In this document: positions 20,027 to 32,621 of the stretch, in pieces
Numbering within the stretch: position 1 is the first letter of the stretch
Layout: each line of letters begins with the position of its first letter
Assembly (NCBI GenBank): GCA_944548615.1
Contig: OX155972.1
Location: 11,095,161 to 11,159,160, forward strand
Source: Micropterix aruncella
Taxonomy: Eukaryota; Arthropoda; Insecta; Lepidoptera; Micropterigidae
Length of the DNA: 64,000 nucleotides
Reading direction: 5' to 3'
Program-made: the position numbers and the translations under genes
Notes under the pieces: generated by a model
Seen by the model: only the letters and a program-made list of their open reading frames with translations
What the model was told of the DNA's origin: nothing
Databases searched by the model: none

Positions 20027-20394
20027 GCCATCGCTGTCTCTTTTCATTGTTCGCACTATATCATCACATCCAAGCGATACATAGATGTGTTCACGATATT
20101 ATTAAAACATCGATATCGATATGAAAAAGGAGTTTTGCTAGTAATTATGGATGTGTAATGTGGCCCGAATTGTTTATATTGTATTAGTCCTTGCCTGCCG
20201 TAGTGTTGTGTTGTTGTTGTTAGAGTTAGTTATACAACAGAGGGCGAGAAACCAAGTCTTACTAAAAATGGATTAATTCCATCAATTCCTTTCCCGGCAC
20301 TAGCGAAAGTATTGTGAAAGCGCTAAAAAATCGAGATGAAGACGGTAATGTCCATTTCGACACCCCCTGAGGCGATTAAGACCATTTCCAGACT

Positions 20395-20500
20395 GAAGTC
20401 TCTCTGTGAGTCTGTGTGTCTTTCTGTGTGTGAGTGTATTCCTCCACGATAGCGCCTAAACGCTTCATGCGATTGAGCTGAAATTTGGCATGCCGGCATC
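20395..20500 (-). repeat. Dispersed repeat, partner of 845-1000
   Basis: TGTGTCT/GTGAGTG-rich start, GTATTCCTCCACGATAGCGC and GCGATTGAGCTGAAATT are the reverse complement of the block at 845-1000. Confidence 0.6.
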
Positions 20501-20739
20501 ATTCCGTCATAGCAAGAGTTGCAAAGATTGTAGTTGGAATCTGTCCACCAGAGGGCGCGCTAGTCATCCTTCAATCTCGAAATATTGCAGTTCGACTTGA
20601 AATTCGGTACACAGATGCCTTTATAGACCGAAATCATATTGCGAAATTTTGCTTGGAATATCTCTTATACAAGTGAGGCAAAAAAAATAAATACCGCTGT
20701 AGTTAAGAGAATGCTACATCATTTTTGGAAAAATACCAT

Positions 20740-21879
20740 TTTAACACCACGGAAATATTACAATATACTAAAATATTTGGTTGTGTAGAACATTCAGTTT
20801 TACTAGAGAAACTAGAACACTACGGGATTAGGAATAGGGAACTAGCGCTCATACAGTCCTACTTACAAGTTCGTACCCAGATTACGCAAGTGGGAAGTAG
20901 CAAAAGTACCCCACAAAGTATCTCCAAAGGTGTCCCTCAAGGCTCTATACTTGGCCCCTTTCTTTTTCTGGTTTATATAAATGACATCCCTGATTGCATT
21001 AGGTTAGTGGATGATGAGATTATCCTATTCGCCGATGACACATCCCTTCTTTTTAGCGACAAAAATAGAGACTAGCTTGAAATAAGGATTAATGAAACGA
21101 TAAATAGACTTGCTGTCTGGTTCCAAGTTAATTAACTCTCGTTGAATGTTTCAAAATCTAAAACAGTGTGTTTTTCTTTACGGCCGTCCGACTCTAATAA
21201 TATAGCCTTATTCTTTGGAACAGACGAATTGGAAAATGTCTCTTCTACTAAATTTCTAGGTTTGCAGATCGACCAAAAATTGCAATGGTCCGATCACTTA
21301 GAAGAGCTTAGTAAAAAGCTGTGTAGGGCTGTTTACGCAATAAAAAAGATTAGAAATTTATGCGGCTTTGAGGCTGCTAAATCTGTATATTTTGCTTATT
21401 TTCATTCTTTGATGACATATGGTCTAATGTTTTGGGGAATGGCAGCAAATTCGAAGAGGATTCTTATCCTTCAGAAAAGGGCTTTACGCAGTCTTTACAG
21501 AGCTTCTCCAAGAACTACGTGTAAGCCGTTTTTCATCGAGTCGGGAATCATGACGATGTACTCGTGCTATATCCAACAAAATATTATGTTCGCTCGTAAG
21601 CACATATCGGATGTCCCGGCGAATAGCGATTTCCATCAACACAATACAAGAAATAAATTTGATCTACATCTAAATCGGCACAGGCTTAGTAAAGTGCGCA
21701 ACAGTTTCCTTCACCAAAGCCTGTGTTATTATAACAAGGTCCCAACACATATCAGAAGTCTTGGAGAGAACCAATTTAAAAAAGTCTTATTTAATGGCCT
21801 AGTCAAGAATCCTGTATATGACTTAAGAGATTTGGATAATGCTGAATTCTTATTCCAAGAGCATCCTAATGTAAAATAA
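20740..21879 (+). pseudogene. Non-LTR reverse transcriptase, 5'-truncated and inactive
   Basis: One frame runs from about 20770 (CVEHSVLLEKLEHYGIRNRE) through SKGVPQGSILGPFLFLVYIN and FADD to a C-terminal region ending at 21879. In-frame stops lie at 21073-21075 (TAG) and 21133-21135 (TAA). Motif A, expected as AFDCVEH, here reads IFGCVEH, so the first catalytic Asp is lost. Everything upstream (endonuclease, fingers) is missing. The C-terminal ~80 residues (TRNKFDLHLNRHRLSKVRNS onward) are matched by the fragment at 45449-45691. A 3' UTR extends to roughly 22080. It is a dead LINE of the Jockey/CR1 type. Confidence 0.9.
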
Positions 21880-22454
21880 CAGAAAATTCATGATAATCAA
21901 CTTTGCCAAAGAGCGTAATTTTTATTTTTATTTTTATCGACGACGGCTATATTGGTAGATTTGACAATTAACTTAAATTTAGATATTTTTAATATACCCT
22001 TAGATCTATTTTCATGACCATCATATTATTGCCTTGATAATTATGACTACAGACATTGAGCTCTTTTTTTGATCAGCAATTTTGATTATTAGATTATTTT
22101 TTAGTTTCGTCAGCGCATGCAGATAAAGCAACTCACCAGCTCATTTTTCTCCGACTTGATTTACAAATATCGTAATTTCGTATGGAAAACCCAAATTTAT
22201 CACAATAAAATACATCTTAAAGCACTGGTCGATAATGAGGCTTTCAATTTTTGAAAGAATTTTCGAAATCGGATAAGTAGTTTCGGAGATTACCCCCTAC
22301 ATGAAAACTTACAAATTTACAAACTGATAAACATAAAAACTTAAAAACATTACTTCTTTATGATTGTTAACAGCACAGACACGAAATTTTGTATGCATTC
22401 AATTACGACAGCCGTTCTAAGTTTCACCAAGACAGGACTGATGAAGTGAGCGCC

Positions 22455-22985
22455 ATGAAGTGAGCGCAGAAGACTTAGGATAAAACAATCCACCGTCAAG
22501 CTCCGCCACATGCCCGTAAGAGGCTAACGTCTTTTTCGCGAGATAGCCAGAAATGTTACCCAGCGGGCATACACTCACGCCTTTACTTCCAGTTGCGACC
22601 AGATTACTCTGGTCTCTCGACTGGTTACGAGTTCGAGGTCTCTTGCGCGGTCCTCTCCCTTACGAAGCGGTGAAACGGTTTACACCGAATCTATCGCGGA
22701 CCACGGCATCGTTTGCCCGGATGCTCACCCGGAATCGGGTAGCCGATGGTCGTTTCAAGAGCAGTCGCCGTAAGGTCAGCAACCACCCCCGCTCTATGGG
22801 AAACAGTACTGCTTTCAGACTCCCCCGACTGTTAGTCAGAGAGGAAACTAGCCCCAAGGCCAGAGTCCTACCCGGGCTCGCACTTCATGCGTGTAGGCCG
22901 CCGGATAGGTGTTGACCCGTGAGTGTGACCGACCCTGAACATATGGGACTTCGTGGCCAACAGCAAATGTCCATTAGCTCCCAGG
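22455..22985 (-). mobile_element. Family A, copy lacking its 3' end
   Basis: Reverse-oriented family A from AGTGAGCGCAGAAGACTTAG to TCCATTAGCTCCCAGG. The terminal GTTGTAGTTGACA segment is absent. The local open frame of 120 codons (22553-22915) is not conserved in the other copies. Confidence 0.8.
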
Positions 22986-22989
22986 GTTA

Positions 22990-24110
22990 GATTCCAACGA
23001 GGGAACTCTTCAACGGTCAACAGCACATACACGATATTTTGTATGCGCAGTAAATTATGATAGCTTATTCTAATTTTTACCATTAAATGGCTGCTGTACC
23101 TATAAAACACATGTTTTTTTTTAAAGTCGTTTTTTTTGTTAAAATGTTGTATTATCTCATTGAAACCACAGTCCACGACCATACACTAGAATTATAATAA
23201 TAGAATTATAATAATAGTCTATAGTAGAATAATAGTTATAATCTAGAATAATAGCCTCGAAAAATAATTAACGATTTGAAATCATCTGTAAGGTTAATTA
23301 TGTTTTAAGAAATAAATAAATAAATAAATATAGGTATACGTAATTCCTTTTCAAAACATTCGTACCTATTTCCCTATATTATTGTGAAATATTTTTCTCA
23401 GTTTATTAGGACTTTAATACATATCACATTTTATTTCAACTATTTCGAACTTCAGGGGAAAAATAAATACTTATGAACGATTATTTATTTTTATCGATAT
23501 TTGAACATTACTAGAGATGGTCGCGCCCTCGCCTCGCGCTGACAGTGTGCTCGCCCACCCGTTGCTTTTAATTGTTTGGGACGTTGGTCGGTCGCCGCTC
23601 GAAGCGGCCATCATTCGCGGCCGATTTGTAATTGCTTTATCGAACCTGTCGACCGCACTCCTCCGCCAAACAGACAGACAGACGCCACGCGAACGTCGGA
23701 GGAACAGTGGGAGGTAGGCGGGGAGCTCCCTACCTGCGTCCATATGTTTTCCGCCGAGTCCGCCCACCCCACACACTCACACTTTTGAATATATTTTTTT
23801 AATCTACTTATTTAGCGGCATTCCATCGTCACTGGTGGGACATTTGCATAGTAAATTGTGTATTAAATGCATTAAAATGGTACACAATATGAAATTTGTA
23901 ATATTTCTTTTTGAAGAGAACGACTAATTCTACAATATCTTAACTGAATCATTTAGCAATAGAACGTTAACCCTATTTTATTTCATTGGTGATAAAACTC
24001 AGATATTCTTCTGTCACGGGTGGGACAAAAAATAAACATACATTTACCTACACTGAGACAAATATTGTATTTCTTCTTACATTGTCGTTTTGTCATTACG
24101 GTTTTATACA
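22990..24110. other. No gene; tetranucleotide tail and GC-rich patch
   Basis: An AAATAAAT run at 23308-23330 looks like a LINE tail without coding remnant. 23517-23760 is markedly GC-rich with CG-rich words (GCCGCTCGAAGCGGCC, GGCGGGGAGCTCCC) and could be a promoter or 5' exon fragment. Opposed open frames there (66-101 codons) carry no motif I know. Confidence 0.3.
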
Positions 24111-24114
24111 GAAC

Positions 24115-25388
24115 TAGCTGACCCGGCGAACTTCGTACCGCCTAACAGTCAATGAATGTCGTGTTACAGATTAGCTGAACTTAATTTATGATTTTATGAA
24201 AGTAATAAAATGATTACAAAATAAATATTAAGTTCACTACTTAATTAGGATACTTAATAACACAAGAAGAAACATAAAAGTACAAAAATTAAGTATATCA
24301 ATCGCATGTCATCAAGACATGATTGAATTAAACTATTTACAAATATTTCACAATTCCAAAGGTAAAAAGCACATTTGCCCGAAGACAATGTTTTTTTTAT
24401 CGCCCCGAAAGTTTATAACTCACTATGTGAAACCTTGAAAAACATGAAAAATTATGTATTTTATAAAAGTAAAGTAAAAAACTGGCTTCTAGATATTGGG
24501 CGTTCAGAAACTAAAGATCTTATTAATACTGTAGGATGAATATTAAAAAAAATATGCATTTGTAAAATTGTGCAATATTACATATCATTTTCTTATACAT
24601 TCCTATATATTAGAATGTAGTGTTTATTCATATATTTGTATATATTATTACTTATTTTCTACTTAAATTTATTGAATTTTATGTAATGTTTACTTTACAT
24701 AAAATTTTATGTAAAGTTTACTTAATTGCATACATATTTTTTTTCTACTTTAAATTTTACATACTTTCATTTGTGTAAACAACACATTTGTTAGATTTAA
24801 AAATATTTGAAAATTGATCACTTTCGTCAGTTCGCGAGTTACAAAAATACAGTTGGTATAACACAGCACAGCCAGAGACAGACCTTCTAGGTCTAGTTGG
24901 TTGTGCGATTTCGCCTCATTCGGATATGCTAGCATATTTATATGCATATAGCTATGTTTTTCGCTATAATAATGTTTGTTCTTATTTATTCCTCATGTAC
25001 AACAGTATGCATGTCCTTGTATATTTTTTTTCTTGTACGTTATAAATAAATAAATAATTATTGTGTAGCATGGGATGCACTCGATTTAATTCTCTTCATT
25101 GAAGCACCTTGTGATATACGACATTTTTTGTTTTTTTATTAGGCGCAAGAACAAATAAAGCGTGAACATGCCACGTACAATTGACCATGAGAAAAACACG
25201 GATTTATATTTTGTATGGGAAAATGTTTTTTCTTTTATTTTAATTTTTCGTCAATTTTCCAATATTAGTTATTCTGCTATTCGGGACGGAGACAAATACA
25301 ACAAATCAAAAACCATGAAAATCGGTCTACCCGTTCTCGAGTTATAAGTTTTGAACATACCCGACTTTGTTTTATACATATAGATAAT
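24115..25388 (+). repeat. AGCTGACCCG-type interspersed repeat, interrupted
   Basis: CTAGCTGACCCGGCGAACTT at the left and TTTTATACATATAGATA at the right are the two ends of a repeat common in insect genomes. An identical type of start is at 31928 and a related end at about 32608. The middle (24360-25070) holds an inserted LINE tail. Confidence 0.6.
24399..24539 (+). pseudogene. LINE ORF C-terminus fragment
   Basis: Forty-six codons plus a TGA read APKVYNSL...KVKNWLLDIGRSET..., the C-terminal end of a CR1/L2-like ORF2. Related C-termini are at 40198-40480 (minus) and 59256-59369. The following AT-rich 3' UTR ends in TAAATAAATAAATAATT at about 25046-25062. Confidence 0.6.
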
Positions 25389-25785
25389 GATGTTTCAATC
25401 GTAAGTTTGTTGAATTACAGTGAATTTTGTTGAAACTCTATTACTCCATTATATGTTTTACCATGCTCCGTACGGGTAATACGAAAATAACGGTGTAATG
25501 TAGCTTCAACATGATTCTTGTGACTGACTATAACCCTACGTACCTATGTAGGTAATAAGATGCTGTCATGGTAAAAGCGATGTAATTAATATGACCGTGA
25601 CATGGTAACTATACCCGTTACGCGTCGTGTATATACATTCGTACGGACCACAGTACATGTTATATACGTAATCCCTTTTCAAACATGCACTTATTGTACT
25701 TAAAAGAAATGTTTAACGAAAACTCTATAAATTTATTTTACATTTTTAATGAAATAAGACATTTTCATATACCTATAATACATTA
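25389..25785. other. No gene seen
   Basis: Mixed AT-rich sequence with GTACGTACCTATG-like words. Nothing is recognisable. Confidence 0.35.
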
Positions 25786-25906
25786 TAAAATAGAAGACTA
25801 TCGCGGTTGTTTGACATTATAAATAGCATAAAAACGAATTTTCCGCGTGAAATTTGTACCACCCGACGGTTTGGTGACGTTGCAGCCGCCGTTGTCCAGG
25901 GTAGAC
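25786..25906 (-). mobile_element. Family B, single-arm copy
   Basis: On the minus strand this reads from GTCTACCCTGGACAACGGCG to CGCGATAGTCTTCTATTTTA. The inverted arm is absent, so it is a 5'-truncated copy. Confidence 0.75.
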
Positions 25907-26935
25907 TGAAAGAGCTCTCAATCCGTTGTTTTGCGGGTAGGCCGCATACCGCTGCCGCCACTGCGTAGATTACATTGGTGGTGGGGGGGGGGGGGGCGTG
26001 CTCGGAGAGCGCAAATTTCGAAAATCCATCTTGTACACAACACTCAATGTATCCTGTCTTACGTCCTTGCGTTCGGCGTTCGGCGGCGGGAACATTTTAT
26101 TTAAGAAGAGGATTCCACGTAGAAGAGAGTTTGTAACCGTCATCTCTATTGAAGTTCGGGGTTCATCTTATTTCAATGGCTTTCCGGATCATGCGAGGAA
26201 AGTAGCATTGTTCCTTGGATAGCACAATGGGATTTTGAAACTGCATCCAGTGGTTACTTCCGCTATCCAATACATGCAGATCGCCGATTTTTCTCGCTAA
26301 ACGTTTTTAACAGCTTTGATGTGTTCTGTCAGTCGCGTGTCTATTAGTCCAGTCAAATTAGGGTTTCACCTCGGAATGAGATATAATAAGCTGGAAACTT
26401 GTATACACCTTCATTTTGGCGTTCTATAATTTGTCTCAAAAGTCTCATAAAATGTCGTGTCTGCGTCGTAAGTTATTCAAGGTCAAAGTCACAAAAATCG
26501 GGTTTCCGCGATTATCTAAGTGTCTATAGCTTTAATAGTGTTAATATCTGAAATAAAAATATACACCATAAAATTTGCGACCAATTTTGTACCAAACATT
26601 TTTTAATGCGCTCAACCGTTTTTGAGATAGAGGGCGGAGAGCGCGCAGTGCTCAGCCATACAACTGTGAATCTCGGTGAATAATGCCCTGAATAAAGTTA
26701 TTAAATCATTAAATTATGATTACCAATGAATAATTTGTATTATTTATTAGATAATAAATGTTATTTAATAACATTTTACAATGTGTATCTACTATATTTA
26801 TTTAATATTGCTTACCTACTTTGTGTAATTTTAAACTCATTTAATGAAATACTTAATGTATATCTTAATATTATATTAATTTATTGAAAATAGATTTTAA
26901 GTGTAAATAAAACAAGTAAAAATATTTTTTTTTCT
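25907..26935. other. Poly-G tract and AT-rich sequence, no gene
   Basis: A G-run at about 25981-25997 lies in an otherwise ordinary stretch. 26340-26450 begins with TAGTCCAGTCAAATTAGGG, related to the end of the MITE at 7436. 26690-26930 is very AT-rich. Confidence 0.4.
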
Positions 26936-26939
26936 TTAT

Positions 26940-28010
26940 TTAGCAGCTGTATATCTTTTACAATTTAAATTAAAGTAGTGAACATTTACAAATCTTTAAA
27001 CATTTAATGTTATCTCTTTTTTCTTTTGAATCTCTTGCATCCAAGTGTTGTTCAGCAGAATCTAACAAAATGTTACAAAACTTCTCAATTTCTTCACAAA
27101 TTGTATTTGTGGCGTACATAGCATAAACCTTGTTACATATAAGTAACACTTTCTTGAGTACTTCGACCTCGAGATACTCCCCCTTTTGTCTTCATAGAGT
27201 TCATAAGACTCTGTTCGATTACCATATCCGCCCATGTGCCAGAATTGATTTTTTCTGATCGTTTTACAGTGAAGAATCCATTTTTAAAATTCTCTAAAGT
27301 CTTTCTATCCATTGTATTTTCCAATTTCATCATATCTTTAAGATGTAAATGAGCAGATTCGCATATAAAAAGTAACCACTTGCGTGAAAATACGGCGAAG
27401 CTTATTCTCAGTAGATGGTGCTCGATTCAAGAAATGAGTATAGCAAACGGTATGGTACTTTGCTTCAGCTGCGATCAAGTCATACTTATAAAGTCACGAT
27501 CTTTGACTAATTCTCCAAAGGAATCCATTTGTTTTTCTGCTCTTTTAATGACATTATCTTTAAATTCCAGAGTAGGTTCTTACGTTACTGATCGTGCGTC
27601 GGTACTTTTCGTTTTTCTTAACTGCTGCTTCATCAGCTGTTTGGCCACATAATAAACACAGTTTTTTTTAATTAAACACTTCATTCCTTTTTTACGAAAT
27701 ACACTGGATAATAGTAAAGGTTTACCTTCTTCTAGGCGTTGTTTCGATGCTGCTATGGATTTTTTACTAATGTACACTTTTCGACACTCAACAATCAGAG
27801 AGGTTCAAGTATTTAAGAAGTCCATATGACCGTCATTTCTTTCGATACTTGCAGTTTTTCAAGTTTCAAGCCACGCACTACATTAACAGAATCACCTTCT
27901 AAAAGTGACTTCTCACAAATAAAACACAGATCAGCCATAATTTTCAAAATTGTACGTTCGTCGTTGCCGAGATATAAACGAAACAAAGGAACATCTGTCT
28001 CATTAAATTG
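26940..28010 (-). pseudogene. Second decayed member of the unnamed protein family, N-terminal region
   Basis: On the minus strand the relic starts with an N-terminal zinc-finger-like block, LCFICEKSLLEGDSVNVVRG (27930-27870). Next come KSIAASKQRLEEGKP and CLIKKNCVYYVAKQLMKQQL (27760-27600), then, after stops, the stretch FFTVKRSEKINSGTWADMVI plus EQSLMNSMKTKGGVSRGRST (27270-27150). It then fades out by about 26940. Gaps, stops and frame changes show it is dead. In the family as I remember it, the CxxC block is N-terminal and the IEQSL...KGG block is central. It corresponds to the AHEQMN...KGDV block of the relic at 10590-12070, but the sequences differ, so the two come from different subfamilies. 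Function unknown. Confidence 0.55.
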
Positions 28011-28279
28011 GTATTCGTTTGGTACCAAACGAATTTTGAGATCATAGTCTTTATTATTTTAATATTATTCACATAAACAAAACAATTTTTTTTTTTTGAG
28101 ATTTTTGAGAAAAGTTCCTATACTGCAATAATTCCCTAATTCGCGATAGCCCCACATTTTTTCACACCGTACTCATCGTGTTTTATATTGTGGATGCAAT
28201 ACAAAATTTCAAACAAACAAACAAAACAAACAAATAAATACCTACTCTTGTACCTACTATGCATCAGGGTTGTTGCAAA

Positions 28280-28346
28280 TATTAGCATCAGCATCAGCGG
28301 ATTATCAGCATTGGTTTTAATATCAGCATCTGCATCAGCATCCGCA
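28280..28346 (+). repeat. ATCAGC-rich degenerate hexamer repeat
   Basis: Repeated ATCAGC/GCATCAGCATC phrases lead into the TTAA-flanked MITE remnant. 28060-28280 shows only AT-rich sequence and an AAAC repeat at about 28212-28235. Confidence 0.6.
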
Positions 28347-29666
28347 TGATACCTGGGAACAGTGGCGTGCCCAGGCTTGGTGAATGGGGCAAGCCCGACG
28401 TACCTTTTTGTATTTTTTACACTTTTTATAGCAAAAAAGTGGTACCTCTTTACTCATCAATCTCCAGTTTGAAATTTACTGTTTACACTAAAGACATGCT
28501 ACTGCACACTGAAGGCAAGCTTTTGCTCAAAACTCAAAGATTTTACTTTGTCCTCGCCGATTAAAAGTCGTACCTACACATAACTCATCACAAGAGACAA
28601 TTTCCTCCATTGTTTATCAGGCACAAATCAATTGAAATTACGCAATAAAAAATTACCGCGACGTCACTCGCAAAAAGCAATCCACCCTAACTACAGTGAA
28701 GTTGCGCTTTCTGTCTGACACGTTAGCATTCAACGTCATGGCTAAGCAAGCCGGGCTTAGCTACCAATATAAAAGTCCTATATATACATATATTGTTTTG
28801 GGAAATTTGGTTAGAATGAAAGGTACACTGATTTTGGAGGTCCCATTGAAAGCCCATATGTGCGAGCGAGATGACTGGCTGAAATCACTAGTCGGTACGT
28901 GGCAGCAATCGCACCCTGTCGATAATTGTCGCAGCTCTGTCAATCGATAAGTATTTTGTCGCGTGGAACGAGCTGTGCACGCTAGATAGCACTAGTAGGC
29001 GCTAGCAAATTCATTTATTTAATTGTTTTTTAAAGTAATTTAAAAATCTCAAAATCCGGTCAAGCCGGGCTTTTGGGCTTATATGAAGAGACCGCCACTG
29101 CCTGGGAACGACCAAATCTGAAGAATTTTAGTTTTATGAGTTTTTTGACAAATATGAGCATTAATTTAAAAAAGTTTCTAAGTGAATCCCTGTATAAGGA
29201 ACCAATTTAAAATTTGGAATCAAAAAAGTTGCTCATAGCCTTGGACATTAAGGCTTTAAACTTTTAGGCGCGTTTATTCCTACAATGAAAGCGGTGAGTG
29301 TGTTTTATTATAATTTCATTATATTGGCTGGTTAATTCTCTAGGGCAATACTTATCCTCATTTTTTTATTTAGGTCCTAAATTAATTACAATTACTTAAA
29401 ACGTGAGAGCGCTCTGAGAGTTACTCTAGATATGATTTGCCAAACACCCTTATACCACCACTGCGTAAAGATAGTTATTCTGTGCTAGCGATGCGATAGA
29501 GCATTTAGTATGCGCCTAGTAGCCGGTTCGAGCGGACGTAGAATCTGCGCTTCATGCTTCGTCAACGCTGGATTTTTATTGGTCAAACCCTACAAAATTG
29601 ACCCCGCCTATTTTTTCGCTTATCCGCCCATTTCGGATATTTTTCTGAGGACTCGTGTCGCCTTAA
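28346..29666 (+). mobile_element. TTAA-flanked MITE, interrupted by a hAT element
   Basis: The body from ATGATACCTGGGAA through GAACGACC to TGTCGCC-TTAA (29663-29666) matches the intact reverse copy at 57002-57586 along its length. Its left terminal bases are lost. A 741-bp element has entered at 28360. Confidence 0.75.
28360..29100. mobile_element. Nonautonomous hAT element with 8-bp TSD
   Basis: The ends CAGTGGCGTGCC and GACCGCCACTG are hAT-type terminal inverted repeats. CCTGGGAA flanks both sides (28352-28359, 29101-29108), an exact 8-bp TSD. The related MITE at 57002-57586 carries the uninterrupted site (CCTGGGAACGACC). The interior contains CAAGCCGGGCTTTTGGGCTT and no transposase. A partial diverged copy is at 56180-56475. 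Confidence 0.9.
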
Positions 29667-30111
29667 ACATTGATGCGGGAGAATGTTCGAACGCTTCACC
29701 GCTAATTTAATTACTGAATTATATTTCTCCCCCTTTAAAAATTATCGAAAAATAATATCAGTTTTTATAACTTTATTTTAAGTAGAATTACCAAATGCGA
29801 AACTGGTAAGACGATAGAATACCAACATAATATTATCACAAATGTAGATACATTTTTTTGCACATTTACATATTTAGGTATATTGTTAAAGTAGGTAGTA
29901 GTTATAGTCTACGAAATAGTATTTGACAAAATTCCCGTTAAAATGTCATAAAATAAACAGTGATTCCCAACAAGTTGTAACCGTTTATTTTACTATGGAT
30001 ATCGATTCTACCTGCGTGGAACACTTTAACAGGCACAAACTGACCGCTGCTCCGGGTTCGATCATAACATCTTGAACTTTATACCACCAACGATCAGAGT
30101 AAATATTGCAG
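29667..30111. other. No gene seen
   Basis: AT-rich sequence without recognisable features. Confidence 0.35.
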
Positions 30112-30113
30112 TA

Positions 30114-31075
30114 GGGGAGAACCGTCCAAAACCGGGTACCTAAGGAAAAATTACGCTCCTGTACACATTAATAAATATGTATTCATTGTAAACGTACTTT
30201 ATTTGTAGTATTACTATGGCATTCAAATAACATAGAAGAGTTTTTCTATAACAATCATAAACGAGAAAAAAATTCGAAAATCTAAACGTATTACATTTCC
30301 GGTTTTACCCCGTTACTTGGGTAAAATCGGGTATTGTACCCGGTTCTACCCCACAGTAATATTTATGACACAAAAAATCGATTTTTCGAAAAATCGAAAA
30401 ATCTAAATTTATGACAGTATCTCGACATCCACGATACATTTTTAAACGATCTTCCAAAGTACTGTGAGGCACTTCAAACTGATTAGCTGCCATTTTGTAG
30501 CCCATTTTACCGCCAGCAACTTCTAAAATGGCTTTTACCAGGTTTTCCACTTCCCGTAATTGCCTATTCGTTTTTCTTTGGTAATTACGAGGCATTATTG
30601 AACTGAAACAATAGAAAACTGATTGTTAAATTAGCCGGCAGGAACTATAAAAACATCGGTCCAAAATCGGGTACTATCCGGTTTTACCCCATCCGATTTT
30701 GCCCCATCCGCCCACCGCACACGAGTCATTCTTTAAAATTGTAACCGGAATATATTTAGTCCAAATGCATGGCATTTTTGATAGGTTAGGATACGATTTC
30801 TTCTAATATATACACAATACGTGACTTGCCTCCTTCGTATTGCAATAGTTAACCCTTAAAACTTTCCGAAAATAACATCAAACACTGGTAAAAACTAAAA
30901 AACTTTATACTTCATACGGACGCACGCACAATGTGTCCCGCGTTTGTTGACAGACTGCTTGCAAATAACCGCCGCGGTCTCATGCTTTGGCGCGCGAATT
31001 CAAATCCAAATGCGAGAATTAGATATACTACCCGGTTTTACTCAGGTACCTACCCGGTTTTCTACGGTTCTGCCC
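30114..31075 (-). mobile_element. Tigger/pogo-like DNA transposon, internally deleted
   Basis: The 962-bp element has ~25-bp imperfect terminal inverted repeats: GGGGAGAACCGTCCAAAACC on the left, and GGGCAGAACCGTAGAAAACC as the reverse complement of the right. TA dinucleotides at 30112-30113 and 31076-31077 are the TSD of the Tc1/mariner-pogo group. It contains the start of a transposase on the minus strand. Confidence 0.8.
30440..30595 (-). pseudogene. Psq-type helix-turn-helix N-terminus of a Tigger-like transposase
   Basis: The first ~50 residues (MPRNYQRKTNRQ; GGKMGYKMAANQFEVPHSTL; EDRLK) are a pipsqueak-type helix-turn-helix, the DNA-binding module that recognises the element's ends. 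After this the frame continues with unrelated residues and stops at 30305, so the catalytic DDE domain was deleted. The upstream ~480 bp to the right TIR would be the 5' UTR. Confidence 0.75.
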
Positions 31076-31077
31076 TA

Positions 31078-31927
31078 CCTATAGGTACCGGTTATACAGT
31101 ATACGTATTGGTTCTGTTTTACTCCTGTGTTGGTTTTGTGAACTTTTTAACATTTATTTCTTAGTCTTAATACTTCCATCACATGTTCGACTTATTGGTT
31201 TTGTTTTACTCCTGTGTTCTTTTTGTGAACTTTGTTACTTTTAATTCTTAGTCTTAATACTTTCATCACATGTTCGACTTTTTGTAAAAACGTTTAATAT
31301 TGTTTTCAGTTTATAAAATTGATAGAGTAATAATAATCATTGCAGAAGAAATAACCAGTAAATCATTTTATTAATTTTTATAAGTAAATTTTGTCAAATT
31401 ATTTTGTTACTTTTTACTACAATAAAGATTTTTCCTAAATTAATTCTATTGCTTATTCAGCTGTCATTGAAAGATTAGGACGAAAATGTTATTATTAGTA
31501 TTTTAACTTGAAAATTGTATACGTATAAATAATTAATATTATTAAGCGATCAAGGCGATTTAGTCTAACCATATCAAGCCATCAGACATTCGACGATAGG
31601 TGTGAAAAAGGTCTCGAGCGTTGTGAAAAAGGTACCAATTTGCTAACGACACTTTTGTCAAAAAATATTTCGTAGACTATACTTAAAGAATTATAAAAAA
31701 TATGAACAAATACATTTTTAGAGCGGGTTCGTTTTGATTTTCAAACTGCAAAATAATCGATTAGTTTGAGATATCCATTTTTTCGGTTTCCTTAGCTTCT
31801 TAACAGAGTTGGATGGAACGTCGATGGTAGACGTAAGTTCCATTTTGGCTCCCCAGACTACCAGGTCGCTGCACAGGCTGCACCGGCTGCACCGGCGTAG
31901 TTACGCCACTGGTCAAAATATATAATA
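31078..31927. other. No gene; local direct duplication
   Basis: TTGGTTTTGTGAACTTT... is followed about 70 bp later by a diverged copy (GTTCTTTTTGTGAACTTTG), at about 31105-31180 and 31195-31280. The rest is AT-rich with nothing coding. Confidence 0.5.
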
Positions 31928-32621
31928 CTAGCTGACCCGTGCCCACTTCGTTGGGCGGTAAACATTGATGCTTGTGATGAAATTATGAGTGTGGTTCGGT
32001 TAGTACTGTGTGCTATGATTTATTTCCTGACTGCCAAAAGGAGGGTTATATTTTTACTGCATATGTATGTATGTATGTATGTATTTGCATGCCGATTTGG
32101 CTATATTACCGGGTTTCTAATGAGTGAATGAAATGATTATGATTGAATAAATTATGTTTATTTTAATTGTTCAAAACTTCTCTGTATACCTACTATATTA
32201 GATGTAGGTAATGTTATTATTTGGTACCAAAATATATATTTCAGGAGTTCCAACCCGAGATACGGTCGCGGTTCCATACATATGTCGTATTATCTCTTCA
32301 ACCATTTATGCAGTAAAAGGGAAATTATATGCAGTAAAAATTTTGTTAAAAATGCAAAATACAATCATATAGGTATCTCTCATCGTTAAGGCAGCGTTCG
32401 TAAGAAACGTTTTCATTCGACCGTTTTTTCTCCGACTTACTTTGCAAATCCGACTACTACGAAAAAGTCTTTTCATTTTTCAGATTAATGTATAGCCTAT
32501 AACACTCATTAATAAAGTGGCTTTCTATTGGTAAAAGAATTTTCAAAATCGGTTCAGTAGATCCAGAGATTACTTCCTACAACCTCACAAACTTTACCTC
32601 TTTATAATATTAGTATAGATA
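31928..32621 (+). repeat. AGCTGACCCG-type interspersed repeat, near complete
   Basis: It starts with CTAGCTGACCCGTGCCCACT and ends with TTTATAATATTAGTATAGAT. Internal marks are an ATGT microsatellite (32063-32083) and AAAATCGGTTCAGTAGATCC. It has no ORF. The layout fits a LINE/RTE-dependent retroposon. Confidence 0.65.
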
